This document shows positions 1 through 5,990 of a stretch of DNA of 5,990 nucleotides, in pieces (positions within the stretch are counted from its first letter, which is position 1; each line of letters begins with the position of its first letter). Source of the DNA: an uncultured Prevotella sp. (lineage in GTDB: Bacteria > Bacteroidota > Bacteroidia > Bacteroidales > Bacteroidaceae); contig CAMBBY010000092.1 of assembly GCA_945863825.1 (NCBI GenBank), positions 1 to 5,990 of the forward strand. The letters run 5' to 3'. Below the pieces are notes generated by a model. The model was given only the letters and a program-made list of their open reading frames with translations. It was not told the DNA's origin and did not search any database. The translations under genes were made by a program, and so were the position numbers.

Positions 1-45
1 ACACAAGGAGTATCGTCGGCAGCGTCAGATGTGTATAAGAGACAG
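1..45 (+). other. Illumina Nextera adapter and index left on the contig end (artifact)
   Basis: Positions 13-45 match the Nextera read-1 transposase adapter exactly. They end with the 19-bp Tn5 mosaic end AGATGTGTATAAGAGACAG at 27-45. Positions 1-4 (ACAC) fit the end of the P5 arm. Positions 5-12 (AAGGAGTA) are the 8-nt sequence I know as the i5 index S507/N507. The order P5 end, index, adapter, insert is that of a library molecule, so this is untrimmed sequencing adapter and not a Tn5 insertion. Genomic DNA begins at 46. The GTG at 31 lies in the mosaic end, and any protein starting there carries five false residues (VYKRQ or MYKRQ). Confidence 0.98.
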
Positions 46-297
46 ATCTATAATGGCGAATATTACAAGGTGCTGCCATTCATCGTGGAACTGCGCAACA
101 GGGGCGACAAGGATGTCAACGAGATAGAAACCTGTCTGGATGCCCTCTACGGAGTGATGCTGCTCCGACTGCAGAAGAAGCCGATTACCCCGGAAACAGA
201 GCGTGCCATCAAGGAGATAACCACCTTCGTGGGACTGCTCAGCGACTACTATATCAAGGATCGCACCGAGGGACTGAAATTTGACGACGACATGTAG
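46..297 (+). CDS. 3' fragment of a DUF4924-like conserved Bacteroidales protein
   Basis: This is the C-terminal 83 codons of a gene whose 5' end is missing because the contig starts inside it. The frame is open from the adapter junction to TAG at 295-297. The fragment is soluble, mostly helical and charged. It contains YYKVLPFIVELRNRG, then ETCLDALYGVMLLRLQKK, then a Thr/Glu-rich helix and an acidic end (KFDDDM). From memory this resembles the C-terminal half of DUF4924, a family of roughly 170-180 residues found in Bacteroidales with no known function. No catalytic motif, signal peptide or membrane segment is visible. An apparent GTG start at 31 is adapter and should not be used. The gene ends 46 bp before prfC on the same strand, so the two may share a transcript. 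That this is a real coding end is well supported, while the family name is recalled and not searched. Confidence 0.72.
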   Translation: MYNGEYYKVLPFIVELRNRGDKDVNEIETCLDALYGVMLLRLQKKPITPETERAIKEITTFVGLLSDYYIKDRTEGLKFDDDM

Positions 298-343
298 TTA
301 TACATTATTATATATACATATTTTAAAATCATATAAATCATAG

Positions 344-1930
344 ATGAAAGAAATAGAAAGAAGAAGAACGTTTGCCATTATCTCTCACCCGGATGCTGGT
401 AAGACAACATTGACCGAGAAATTCTTGCTTTTCGGTGGACAGATACAGGTGGCTGGTGCCGTAAAGAACAATAAGATACGCAAGTCTGCCACTTCCGACT
501 GGATGGACATCGAGAAGCAGCGTGGTATCTCTGTATCTACTTCTGTGATGGAGTTTGATTATCTCCCAGACGGACAGTCTGGCGAACCATATAAGGTGAA
601 CATCCTCGATACTCCGGGTCACCAGGACTTCTGCGAGGATACCTACCGCACACTTACTGCCGTGGATTCTGCCATCATCGTGGTGGATTCTGCCAAGGGT
701 GTGGAGGCGCAGACCCGCAAGCTGATGGAGGTGTGCCGTATGCGCAATACGCCGGTTATCATCTTCATCAACAAGATGGACCGCGAGGGTCGTGATCCGT
801 TCGACGTGCTCGATGAGCTGGAGGAGGAACTCAAGATTTCCGTTCGTCCGCTCTCATGGCCTATCGGACAGGGCGCCCGATTCAAGGGTGTATATAATAT
901 CTACGAGCATCAGCTCAACCTCTTTACGCCTAACAAGCAGCGCGTAACCGAAAAGGTGGAGGTGGATGTGCAGTCTGAGGAGCTCGACCAGCGAGTAGGC
1001 GAGCGCGAGGCTGCCCAGTTGCGCGAGGAACTGGAACTGGTGGATGGCGTATATCCTGAGTTTGACGTCGAGACCTACCGCTCTGCCGAGGTGGCTCCTG
1101 TGTTCTTCGGTTCTGCATTGAACAACTTCGGTGTGCAGGAACTCTTGGACTGCTTCGTTCAGATAGCTCCATCGCCAAGACCTACCAAGGCTGAGGAGCG
1201 CATGGTGGAGCCTGAGGAGCCTAAGTTTACGGGTTTCATCTTCAAGATTACTGCCAATATCGACCCTAACCACCGTTCCTGCATCGCATTCTGCAAGATC
1301 TGTTCGGGCAAGTTTGTGCGCAATCAGCCTTACTATCATGTGCGCCTCGACAAGACCGTGCGTTTCTCTTCGCCAACCCAGTTTATGGCGCAGCGCAAGA
1401 GTACCATCGACGAGGCTTATCCGGGCGATATCGTAGGTTTGCCAGACAATGGCATCTTCAAGATAGGTGATACGCTGACCGAGGGTGAGAAGATTCACTT
1501 CCGCGGTTTGCCATCCTTCTCTCCACTGCTCTTCAAGTATATCGAGAATGATGATCCGATGAAGAGCAAGCAGTTCCAGAAGGGATTGGAGCAGCTGATG
1601 AACGAGGGTGTGGCACAGTTGTTTGTCAACCAGTTTAATGGTCGCCGCATTGTGGGAACCGTGGGTCAGCTTCAGTTTGAGGTGATCCAGTACCGTCTGG
1701 AGAACGAGTATAATGCCAAGTGCCGTTGGGAGCCAGTTCACTTGCATAAGGCATGCTGGATAGAGGCCGACGACGAGAAGGAATTAGAGAGCTTCAAGAA
1801 GCGCAAGTACCAGTACATGGCGAAGGATATCGAGGGCAGGGATGTGTTCCTGGCCGATTCAGGCTATGTATTGAGCATGGCGCAGCAGGATTTCGAGCAT
1901 ATCAAGTTCCACTTTACTTCGGAATTCTAA
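344..1930 (+). CDS. prfC: Peptide chain release factor 3 (RF3), translational GTPase
   Basis: RF3 is a cytoplasmic GTPase that removes RF1 or RF2 from the ribosome after peptide release. At 528 residues it is almost the length of E. coli RF3 (529) and collinear with it. The G domain covers about residues 1-280: P-loop SHPDAGKTT at 14-22, switch I region [10 protein letters not shown] around 59-68, DTPGH at 89-93, NKMD at 143-146, and the RF3-type SWPIG at 171-175. PVFFGSAL at 252-259 marks the end of the G domain. Domain II follows from about 293 (KFTGFIFKI), with [10 protein letters not shown] near 357-366. Domain III runs from about 390 to the end and includes [16 protein letters not shown] followed by EKQRGIS, and the direct passage from the G domain to domain II, separate it from EF-G. 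The ATG at 344 gives the expected N-terminus; no SD is visible, as is usual in Bacteroidota. No damage is seen. Confidence 0.97.
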   Translation: MKEIERRRTFAIISHPDAGKTTLTEKFLLFGGQIQVAGAVKNNKIRKSATSDWMDIEKQRGISVSTSVMEFDYLPDGQSGEPYKVNILDTPGHQDFCEDTYRTLTAVDSAIIVVDSAKGVEAQTRKLMEVCRMRNTPVIIFINKMDREGRDPFDVLDELEEELKISVRPLSWPIGQGARFKGVYNIYEHQLNLFTPNKQRVTEKVEVDVQSEELDQRVGEREAAQLREELELVDGVYPEFDVETYRSAEVAPVFFGSALNNFGVQELLDCFVQIAPSPRPTKAEERMVEPEEPKFTGFIFKITANIDPNHRSCIAFCKICSGKFVRNQPYYHVRLDKTVRFSSPTQFMAQRKSTIDEAYPGDIVGLPDNGIFKIGDTLTEGEKIHFRGLPSFSPLLFKYIENDDPMKSKQFQKGLEQLMNEGVAQLFVNQFNGRRIVGTVGQLQFEVIQYRLENEYNAKCRWEPVHLHKACWIEADDEKELESFKKRKYQYMAKDIEGRDVFLADSGYVLSMAQQDFEHIKFHFTSEF

Positions 1931-1966
1931 TAATATAAAAGGATAACTTTTAAAAAATAATAAGAG

Positions 1967-3769
1967 ATGATAGATGAAATGGCAGAAAAACCGGGCGCAA
2001 TAGCCAAAATGGTAGCGTGGCAGAAGGAGCATATCTCCGACCGCCAGATGACGCTTATCCTGGCTTTTGTCATCGGTCTGCTTGCCTCCGTTGCCGGATT
2101 TTTCCTGCATAGTATCGTGCACGAGATACAGATATTGCTCACTTCGGGTTTTGAGAAAAGCACCTACAATCTGCTTTTCCTCTTGTTCCCTATCGTGGGC
2201 ATCTATCTTACCTCGCTCTTTATCAAGTATGTGGTGCGAGACAATATCTCTCATGGTATCACGAGAGTGCTCTATGCGATTTCTACCAAGCAGTCGAAGC
2301 TGAAGGGCCACAACTGCTGGTCGTCGGTAGTAGCTTCTGGTATCACCATTGGATTCGGTGGATCAGTAGGAGCCGAGGCGCCGATTGTGCTCACGGGTTC
2401 AGCCATCGGAAGTAATCTGGGACAGATATTCCGCATGGACAAGAAAACGATGATACTGCTCGTAGGATGCGGTGCGAGTGCCGCCATTGCTGGTATCTTC
2501 AAAGCCCCAATCGCAGGTCTCGTCTTCACGCTTGAGGTGCTGATGGTAGATCTCTCGATGGCCTCTTTGCTGCCTATCCTCATCTCCTGTGTTACGGCCA
2601 CCTGTTTCAGTTATATCCTGATGGGTGAGAAATCGCTCTTCGATTTCACGCTCACCAATCCGTGGGAGCTCGACCGTGTGCCGGCGTGCATCCTGCTGGG
2701 CGTATTCTGTGGTTTCGTGAGTCTCTACTTCATGAGAGCCATGTCGGCCTGCGAGGGATTCTTCGCCCAGTTGAAGCAGTATCCGTATGTCAAACTGCTC
2801 TTCGGAGGCATTATCCTGAGCAGTCTCATCTTCCTCTTCCCATCGCTCTATGGCGAGGGATATTCGGCAGTCAACATCCTGCTGAAGGGTAGAACCGAAG
2901 CCGACTGGGACATGGTGATGAGCAATTCGCTCTTCTATGGTCACAGTCAGTTGCTCGTGCTATATATCGGACTGGTAACCTTCACCAAGGTGTTTGCCAC
3001 CTCAGCAACCAATGGTTCCGGCGGTTGTGGTGGAACCTTTGCTCCATCGCTTTTCATCGGCGGTTTTGCTGGCTTCTTCTTCGCCCGCATCTGGAACATC
3101 TACAAGTTAGGCGTCTATATCCCCGAGCAGAACTTTACGCTGATGGGCATGGCAGGCGTGATGACGGGCGTGATGCATGCACCGCTGACGGGCATCTTCC
3201 TGATAGCCGAACTGACAGGCGGTTACCAGCTCTTCATCCCACTGATGATCGTGTGCATCTCCTCGCTGCTGACCATTAGCATCTTCGAGAGCCACAGTAT
3301 CTATGCGCTTCGACTGGCAAGGGAAGGCAAGTTGCTTACCCACCATATCGACAAGGCAGCCCTCACGCTGATGGGTATGCAGAGCGTGGTGGAGAAGGAC
3401 TATCATCCGGTAAGTCCCGACCTGCCGATGGGTAAGCTGGTGTCAGAAATCAGTCGCAGCAACAACAATTTCCTTCCGGTAGTCAATCAGGCTGGCGTCT
3501 TGCTGGGCATCATCGATATCACCCGCATCCGTCACATCATCTTCCGTTCGGAACTCTACACGCGCTTCAAGGTAAAGCAGCTGATGCTCCAGCCTTCAGC
3601 CGTGCTCAGCGATCACGAACCGATGCAGGAAGTGATGAAGAAATTTGACGAAACTGATGCCGCCCAGTTGCCTGTAGTGGATGTGAACGGCGTGCTGAAG
3701 GGATATATCAGCCGTACCCGCCTTTATTCGACTTATCGCCAGATTGTGGCGGATATGTCGGCGGAGTAG
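1967..3769 (+). CDS. CLC-family chloride channel or Cl-/H+ antiporter with C-terminal tandem CBS domains
   Basis: This is a 600-residue inner-membrane CLC protein. The membrane part covers about residues 28-450. The first selectivity motif is altered to SHGIT at 95-99, where ClcA has GSGIP. The second is GAEAP at 135-139, and Glu137 fits the gating external glutamate. The third, GGTFAP at 355-360, is intact, and Tyr446 in SIYALRLA fits the central tyrosine. FTLEVLMVD near 187-195 has valine (191) where ClcA has its internal proton glutamate. Two CBS modules follow, at about 473-528 and 538-592, and may sense adenine nucleotides. Fluoride-exporting CLCs differ in these motifs and are less likely. 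Whether it is a channel or an antiporter cannot be settled from sequence. The ATG at 1967 lies 36 bp after prfC; a second in-frame ATG at 1979 is possible. Substrate and physiological role are inferred from the family only. Confidence 0.93.
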   Translation: MIDEMAEKPGAIAKMVAWQKEHISDRQMTLILAFVIGLLASVAGFFLHSIVHEIQILLTSGFEKSTYNLLFLLFPIVGIYLTSLFIKYVVRDNISHGITRVLYAISTKQSKLKGHNCWSSVVASGITIGFGGSVGAEAPIVLTGSAIGSNLGQIFRMDKKTMILLVGCGASAAIAGIFKAPIAGLVFTLEVLMVDLSMASLLPILISCVTATCFSYILMGEKSLFDFTLTNPWELDRVPACILLGVFCGFVSLYFMRAMSACEGFFAQLKQYPYVKLLFGGIILSSLIFLFPSLYGEGYSAVNILLKGRTEADWDMVMSNSLFYGHSQLLVLYIGLVTFTKVFATSATNGSGGCGGTFAPSLFIGGFAGFFFARIWNIYKLGVYIPEQNFTLMGMAGVMTGVMHAPLTGIFLIAELTGGYQLFIPLMIVCISSLLTISIFESHSIYALRLAREGKLLTHHIDKAALTLMGMQSVVEKDYHPVSPDLPMGKLVSEISRSNNNFLPVVNQAGVLLGIIDITRIRHIIFRSELYTRFKVKQLMLQPSAVLSDHEPMQEVMKKFDETDAAQLPVVDVNGVLKGYISRTRLYSTYRQIVADMSAE

Positions 3770-3773
3770 GTTA

Positions 3774-3801
3774 AGTGAAGAGTGAAGAGGGAAGAGTGAA
3801 G
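3774..3801 (+). repeat. Heptamer tandem repeat, four units
   Basis: Four consecutive 7-bp units lie just after the CLC stop codon: AGTGAAG at 3774-3780 and 3781-3787, AGGGAAG (one change) at 3788-3794, and AGTGAAG at 3795-3801. The tract sits within the 74-bp gap before fmt and ends 42 bp upstream of the fmt ATG. It is purine-rich, non-coding and not a hairpin. Such tracts can change copy number by slippage; an effect on fmt expression is only a possibility. Confidence 0.85.
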
Positions 3802-3843
3802 AATTCTACGGCTTTACTGTTTTTAACTTCAAAATATTAGTTT

Positions 3844-4881
3844 ATGGAGAAAAAAGATTTAAGAATCGTATTTATGGGAACCCCGGAGTTTGCGGTGGAA
3901 TCCCTCAAGAGCCTTGTAGAAGGCGGATATAATGTGGTGGCTGTAGTAACCCAGCCCGACAAACCGGTGGGTCGCCATCAGGACACTCTTCAGCCTTCGC
4001 AGGTCAAGCAATATGCCCTGTCGAAGGGCTTGCCAGTATTGCAGCCGGTGAAGATGAAGGATCCGGAATTTGTAGAGCAGTTGCGCAGTTATCAAGCCGA
4101 TCTGCAGGTGGTGGTAGCTTTCCGAATGCTGCCAGAGGTGGTATGGGATATGCCTCGCTTCGGCACCTTCAATGTGCATGCAGCCCTTCTTCCTCAGTAC
4201 CGCGGTGCTGCCCCTATCAACTGGGCTGTCATCAATGGTGAGACGGAGACTGGCGTCACCACCTTCTTCCTCGACCACGACATCGATACCGGTCGCATCA
4301 TCATGCAGAAGCCATTCGCCATCCCCGACGATGCCGATGTAGAGTATGTTTATGACGGACTGATGCACTTAGGCGCTGAGATAGCCGTAGAGACCATCGA
4401 CCGCCTGATAGCATCCGACGGAAATATCGACTCAATGCCGCAGGACGAGATGATCACGACAGACACCGTGCTTCATTCTGCTCCGAAAATCTTCAAGGAT
4501 ACCTGCCGTATCGATTTCAATCAGCCAGCCAAGAAGGTGTATGACTTCATCCGTGGTCTTTCGCCATATCCTGGCGCCTGGACTGAGATTCAGAAGGAAG
4601 GCGGTAAGGCGCAGGTGCTGAAAGTATTCAAGACTTCCAAAACCGGAAAGGCAGTTGTAGGTTCTTCAGAGAATGCCGCTGCAGTAGAGAATGTCGCTTC
4701 TTCAGAGAATGCCGCTTCTTCTGTAGTAGGAACCTTGAGAGTAGAAGGCAAGAGCCTGCAAATAGCTTGTGCGGACGAATGGCTCCAGCTCGACACAATA
4801 CAGATTAGTGGCAAAAAGAGAATGGAAGCCCGTGATTTCCTCAACGGAATGAGAGATATCGAGCAGTACAGAAGTATTTAA
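3844..4881 (+). CDS. fmt: Methionyl-tRNA formyltransferase
   Basis: Fmt transfers a formyl group from 10-formyl-tetrahydrofolate to Met-tRNAfMet, so that bacterial translation can start with formylmethionine; it is cytosolic. The catalytic N-terminal domain (about 1-205) opens with RIVFMGTPEFAV at 7-18. It has the tRNA-contact loop region KPVGRHQDTLQPSQVK at 40-55. The signature NVHAALLPQYRGAAPINWA starts at 110. The expected catalytic triad is Asn110, His112 and Asp148 (in IDTGRI), with the same spacing as E. coli N106, H108 and D144. The C-terminal tRNA-binding domain runs from about 222 (RIDFNQPAKKVYDFIRGLSPYPGAW) to GKKRMEARDFLNG near 323-335. At 345 residues it is longer than the usual 310-325; the extra length is mostly a low-complexity insert near 265-294 with in-frame 18-bp repeats. 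No clear SD precedes the ATG. The function call is firm. Confidence 0.97.
   Translation: MEKKDLRIVFMGTPEFAVESLKSLVEGGYNVVAVVTQPDKPVGRHQDTLQPSQVKQYALSKGLPVLQPVKMKDPEFVEQLRSYQADLQVVVAFRMLPEVVWDMPRFGTFNVHAALLPQYRGAAPINWAVINGETETGVTTFFLDHDIDTGRIIMQKPFAIPDDADVEYVYDGLMHLGAEIAVETIDRLIASDGNIDSMPQDEMITTDTVLHSAPKIFKDTCRIDFNQPAKKVYDFIRGLSPYPGAWTEIQKEGGKAQVLKVFKTSKTGKAVVGSSENAAAVENVASSENAASSVVGTLRVEGKSLQIACADEWLQLDTIQISGKKRMEARDFLNGMRDIEQYRSI
4663..4716 (+). repeat. Three in-frame 18-bp tandem repeats within fmt
   Basis: Three 18-bp units in register with the codons lie at 4663-4680, 4681-4698 and 4699-4716. Units 1 and 3 are identical and encode SSENAA. Unit 2 differs at five bases and encodes AVENVA. 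Part of a fourth unit may follow (TCTTC at 4717). They form Fmt residues 274-291, in a probably exposed loop between strands of the C-terminal domain. As the unit is a multiple of three, copy number can change without breaking the gene. Confidence 0.92.
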
Positions 4882-4908
4882 TAAGGAAGTTCTTTCACCT
4901 TAATATAT

Positions 4909-5022
4909 AATCAAGAATTGTTTTTTTGAGGTGTAAAGATTTTCTTGTAAATAGAAAATTGTTTTTTTTAGAAACAAAGGACTTCATGAAAATCAAGAAT
5001 CGTTTTCTGAGGAACAAAGGAC
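4909..5022 (+). repeat. Degenerate ~41-bp direct repeats in the fmt-tsaC gap
   Basis: Three related copies start near 4909, 4950 and 4991, a period of about 41 bp. Each has an A-rich start, a T run, and an A-rich end. Copies 1 and 3 share AATCAAGAAT (4909-4918 and 4991-5000) and then GAGG (4928-4931 and 5009-5012). Copies 2 and 3 share ACAAAGGAC (4974-4982 and 5014-5022). Copy 1 ends in the weaker match TAAAGAT. No convincing ORF runs through the tract. It fills most of the 190-bp gap between fmt and tsaC. The low complexity makes the middle copy less certain than the outer pair. Confidence 0.65.
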
Positions 5023-5029
5023 GAATCAA

Positions 5030-5048
5030 TTCCTTCATATATAAGGAA
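5030..5048 (+). other. Small perfect inverted repeat upstream of tsaC
   Basis: TTCCTT at 5030-5035 and AAGGAA at 5043-5048 can form a 6-bp stem around the 7-nt loop CATATAT. It lies 8 bp before the SD-like site and 23 bp before the tsaC start. It is AT-rich and weak. It has an A-rich, not T-rich, downstream flank, so it does not look like a terminator for fmt. It could be a leader hairpin, a protein site or chance. Confidence 0.35.
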
Positions 5049-5056
5049 AAAATAAT

Positions 5057-5063
5057 AAAGGAG
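5057..5063 (+). promoter_or_regulatory. SD-like ribosome binding site of tsaC
   Basis: AAAGGAG lies 8 nt before the ATG at 5072, an ideal Shine-Dalgarno distance. It supports that ATG as the tsaC start. It stands out because the other starts in the window (344, 1967, 3844) have A/T-rich leaders with no comparable site, as is usual in Bacteroidota, where SD pairing is little used. Whether it is used here is not shown. Confidence 0.55.
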
Positions 5064-5071
5064 AATAAAAA

Positions 5072-5644
5072 ATGACTCAACAGGAAGATATTAAGAATGC
5101 AATAGAATGCATGCGCAAGGGTGGAGTGATTCTCTATCCTACAGATACCGTTTGGGGTTTAGGTTGCGACGCTACTAACCCAGAGGCAGTGGCAAAGGTT
5201 TACAAAATAAAGCAGCGCGACGACAGTAAGGCGCTTATCTGTCTGGTGGATAGTGCAGACCGTATGGCGCGTTATTTCCGCAATGTGCCTCAGGTGGCTT
5301 GGGATTTCATCGATGTAGCCATGCCAGTGAAGCCAACTACCATCATCCTCGATGATGCTACGGGTGTAGCCAACAATCTGGTGGCAGAGGATGGCAGTCT
5401 TGCCATGCGAGTAACTTTCGAGTCTTTCAGCAAGGAACTCTGTTATCGCTTCCAGAAGCCTATCGTGAGCACCAGTGCCAATCTGAGTGGCGAGCCTGCA
5501 GCGCAGAACTATCGTGATATTGCCCCAGAATTGCTGGAGCAAGTAGATTATGTTTGCTGGACCCGTCGTCAGGAGCATAAGCCTCACACTCCATCCAGCA
5601 TCGTGAAGATAGCCAAGAATGGAGAGGTGACGATTATCCGATAA
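5072..5644 (+). CDS. tsaC: L-threonylcarbamoyladenylate synthase (TsaC/YrdC family)
   Basis: This enzyme makes threonylcarbamoyl-AMP from threonine, bicarbonate and ATP. The TsaD complex then moves the group to A37 of tRNAs reading ANN codons, forming t6A. The 190-residue protein is one YrdC domain without the C-terminal Sua5 extension, so TsaC is the better name. Visible motifs are GGVILYPTDTVWGLGCDA at 17-34, KIKQRDDSKAL at 45-55 (the KxR pair, Lys47 and Arg49), LAMRVT at 110-115, STSANLSG at 133-140 (the SxN pair, Ser135 and Asn137) and PSSIVKI at 174-180. These make up the family's K-R-S-N active-site set. The start at 5072 has an SD-like site at the right distance and gives the usual N-terminus. 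The gene is 190 bp from fmt and may have its own promoter, although I see no convincing one. A YciO-type relative of uncertain activity is the main alternative. Confidence 0.93.
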   Translation: MTQQEDIKNAIECMRKGGVILYPTDTVWGLGCDATNPEAVAKVYKIKQRDDSKALICLVDSADRMARYFRNVPQVAWDFIDVAMPVKPTTIILDDATGVANNLVAEDGSLAMRVTFESFSKELCYRFQKPIVSTSANLSGEPAAQNYRDIAPELLEQVDYVCWTRRQEHKPHTPSSIVKIAKNGEVTIIR

Positions 5645-5724
5645 AGGAATCAGGTTTCTCTTCGCTTTAGAAGATACTTATTCTGTTTGTTTCTTTTTAG
5701 AGATTATATCTGATAAGAAGTTTT

Positions 5725-5798
5725 AGAGAATAAAAAATAAATGGTCGCGTGATAAATCCATCATCACACGACCATTTCCTTTTTCATCTTTATTCTCT
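5725..5798. terminator. Bidirectional intrinsic terminator between convergent genes
   Basis: Arms at 5739-5753 and 5763-5777 form a 15-bp stem with one C-A mismatch and a 9-nt loop (5754-5762). The core is AAATGGTCG paired with CGACCATTT. Outside it, AGAGAATAAA at 5725-5734 is the exact complement of TTTATTCTCT at 5789-5798, so A- and T-runs flank the stem on both sides. On the plus strand the stem is followed by CCTTTTTC at 5778-5785; on the minus strand by a run of six T. It can therefore stop tsaC transcripts from the left and a minus-strand gene from the right. It begins 81 bp after the tsaC stop. Confidence 0.88.
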
Positions 5799-5870
5799 CG
5801 GTCATCTTCAAAACTTCCGTCTTTCGGTAATCTATTTTAAAGAATTTTGGATCTCTCTTTGTCTTAGGAG

Positions 5871-5897
5871 ACTCTCTGTTCTCTGTTTTCAGGGAGT
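5871..5897 (+). other. Possible second hairpin beyond the terminator
   Basis: ACTCTCTG at 5871-5878 can pair with CAGGGAGT at 5890-5897 as RNA, with one G-U pair and an 11-nt loop, followed by a short T run. Read from the minus strand, the same pair has an A-C mismatch and no T run. It could be a backup plus-strand terminator, but the surrounding CT-rich sequence makes chance pairing likely. Confidence 0.25.
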
Positions 5898-5915
5898 TTT
5901 CAAGATATTTTTATT

Positions 5916-5990
5916 CTATTCCTTCTTTTCGTTTTCGTTCTGTAAATCCTGCTTTTCCGAAGAATCCTCATTTTTCAGATATTCTTCTTC
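5916..5990 (-). CDS. C-terminal tail of an unidentified minus-strand gene (partial)
   Basis: Read on the minus strand from the window edge, one frame stays open for 24 codons to TAG at 5916-5918; the other two minus frames hit TGA within seven codons of the edge. The peptide is very polar, EEEYLKNEDSSEKQDLQNEN and then EKKE, as often seen in disordered C-terminal tails. Support comes from the bidirectional terminator about 118 bp downstream in its direction. Against it, the piece is short and the region AT-rich, so an open frame of this length could occur by chance. No family can be named. The 271 bp between tsaC and this stop hold only the terminator, a weak hairpin and T-rich sequence. Confidence 0.5.
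   Translation of the reverse strand, partial: EEEYLKNEDSSEKQDLQNENEKKE

Noticed and set aside
31..45. GTG start at 31 giving an 88-residue protein
   Set aside because: The start and first five codons are Nextera mosaic-end sequence; the real gene is truncated at 46.
27..45. Tn5 mosaic end as a sign of a natural transposon
   Set aside because: It is joined to the complete Illumina adapter and index, which only fits a sequencing library molecule.
854..1747. Long open frame (297 codons) antisense to prfC
   Set aside because: It lies wholly within the clearly conserved prfC, has no recognisable domain, and is explained by codon bias of the sense strand.
1944..1951. TAACTTTT as a Bacteroidota -7 promoter element (TAnnTTTG) before the CLC gene
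   Set aside because: The last base differs and no TTTG element lies at the expected upstream distance; the short gap also favours read-through from prfC.
2399..2944. Antisense open frame within the CLC gene
   Set aside because: It is a low-complexity, Glu/Arg/His-rich product opposite conserved CLC helices and has no motif.
4895..5080. Minus-strand 61-codon ORF across the fmt-tsaC gap
   Set aside because: It is the translation of the AT-rich repeat tract (Phe/Lys/Leu-rich) and overlaps the tsaC start.
1..5990. CRISPR array, tRNA or rRNA gene, insertion sequence or defence system
   Set aside because: No regularly spaced palindromic repeats with unique spacers, no cloverleaf or rRNA sequence and no transposase or nuclease motifs were seen; the genes are ordinary housekeeping and transport genes.

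Overview
The window looks like the left end of a draft-assembly contig from a gut-type Bacteroidales bacterium, most likely Prevotella/Segatella (inference). Pointers are the close fit of the proteins to Bacteroidales versions of RF3, Fmt, a CBS-containing CLC and a DUF4924-like protein, AT-rich gaps between moderate-GC genes, and mostly absent Shine-Dalgarno sites. No species can be fixed from this sequence alone.

Positions 1-45 are not biological. They are the end of the Illumina P5 arm, an 8-nt index and the complete Nextera read-1 transposase adapter. Genomic sequence starts at 46, inside the 3' part of a DUF4924-like gene (46-297). Then come four complete plus-strand genes: prfC (peptide chain release factor 3, 344-1930), a CLC chloride channel/transporter with two C-terminal CBS domains (1967-3769), fmt (methionyl-tRNA formyltransferase, 3844-4881) and tsaC (threonylcarbamoyl-AMP synthase, 5072-5644). 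Gaps of 46, 36 and 74 bp among the first four genes allow co-transcription. The 190-bp gap before tsaC holds degenerate tandem repeats and a small hairpin, and tsaC has an SD-like site.

A strong, nearly symmetrical inverted repeat at 5725-5798 looks like a bidirectional terminator. Beyond it, an open minus-strand frame with a stop at 5916-5918 is probably the charged C-terminal tail of a convergent gene running off the window. The stretch 5645-5915 otherwise shows no gene.

Three of the four complete genes serve translation: initiator-tRNA formylation, t6A tRNA modification and release-factor recycling. The CLC is the exception, an ion-transport gene among housekeeping genes. I found no sign of a new defence, mobile or biosynthetic system. 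The points worth a second look are the adapter contamination, the altered ion-pathway residues in the CLC, the in-frame 18-bp repeats in the C-terminal domain of Fmt, and the intergenic repeats.
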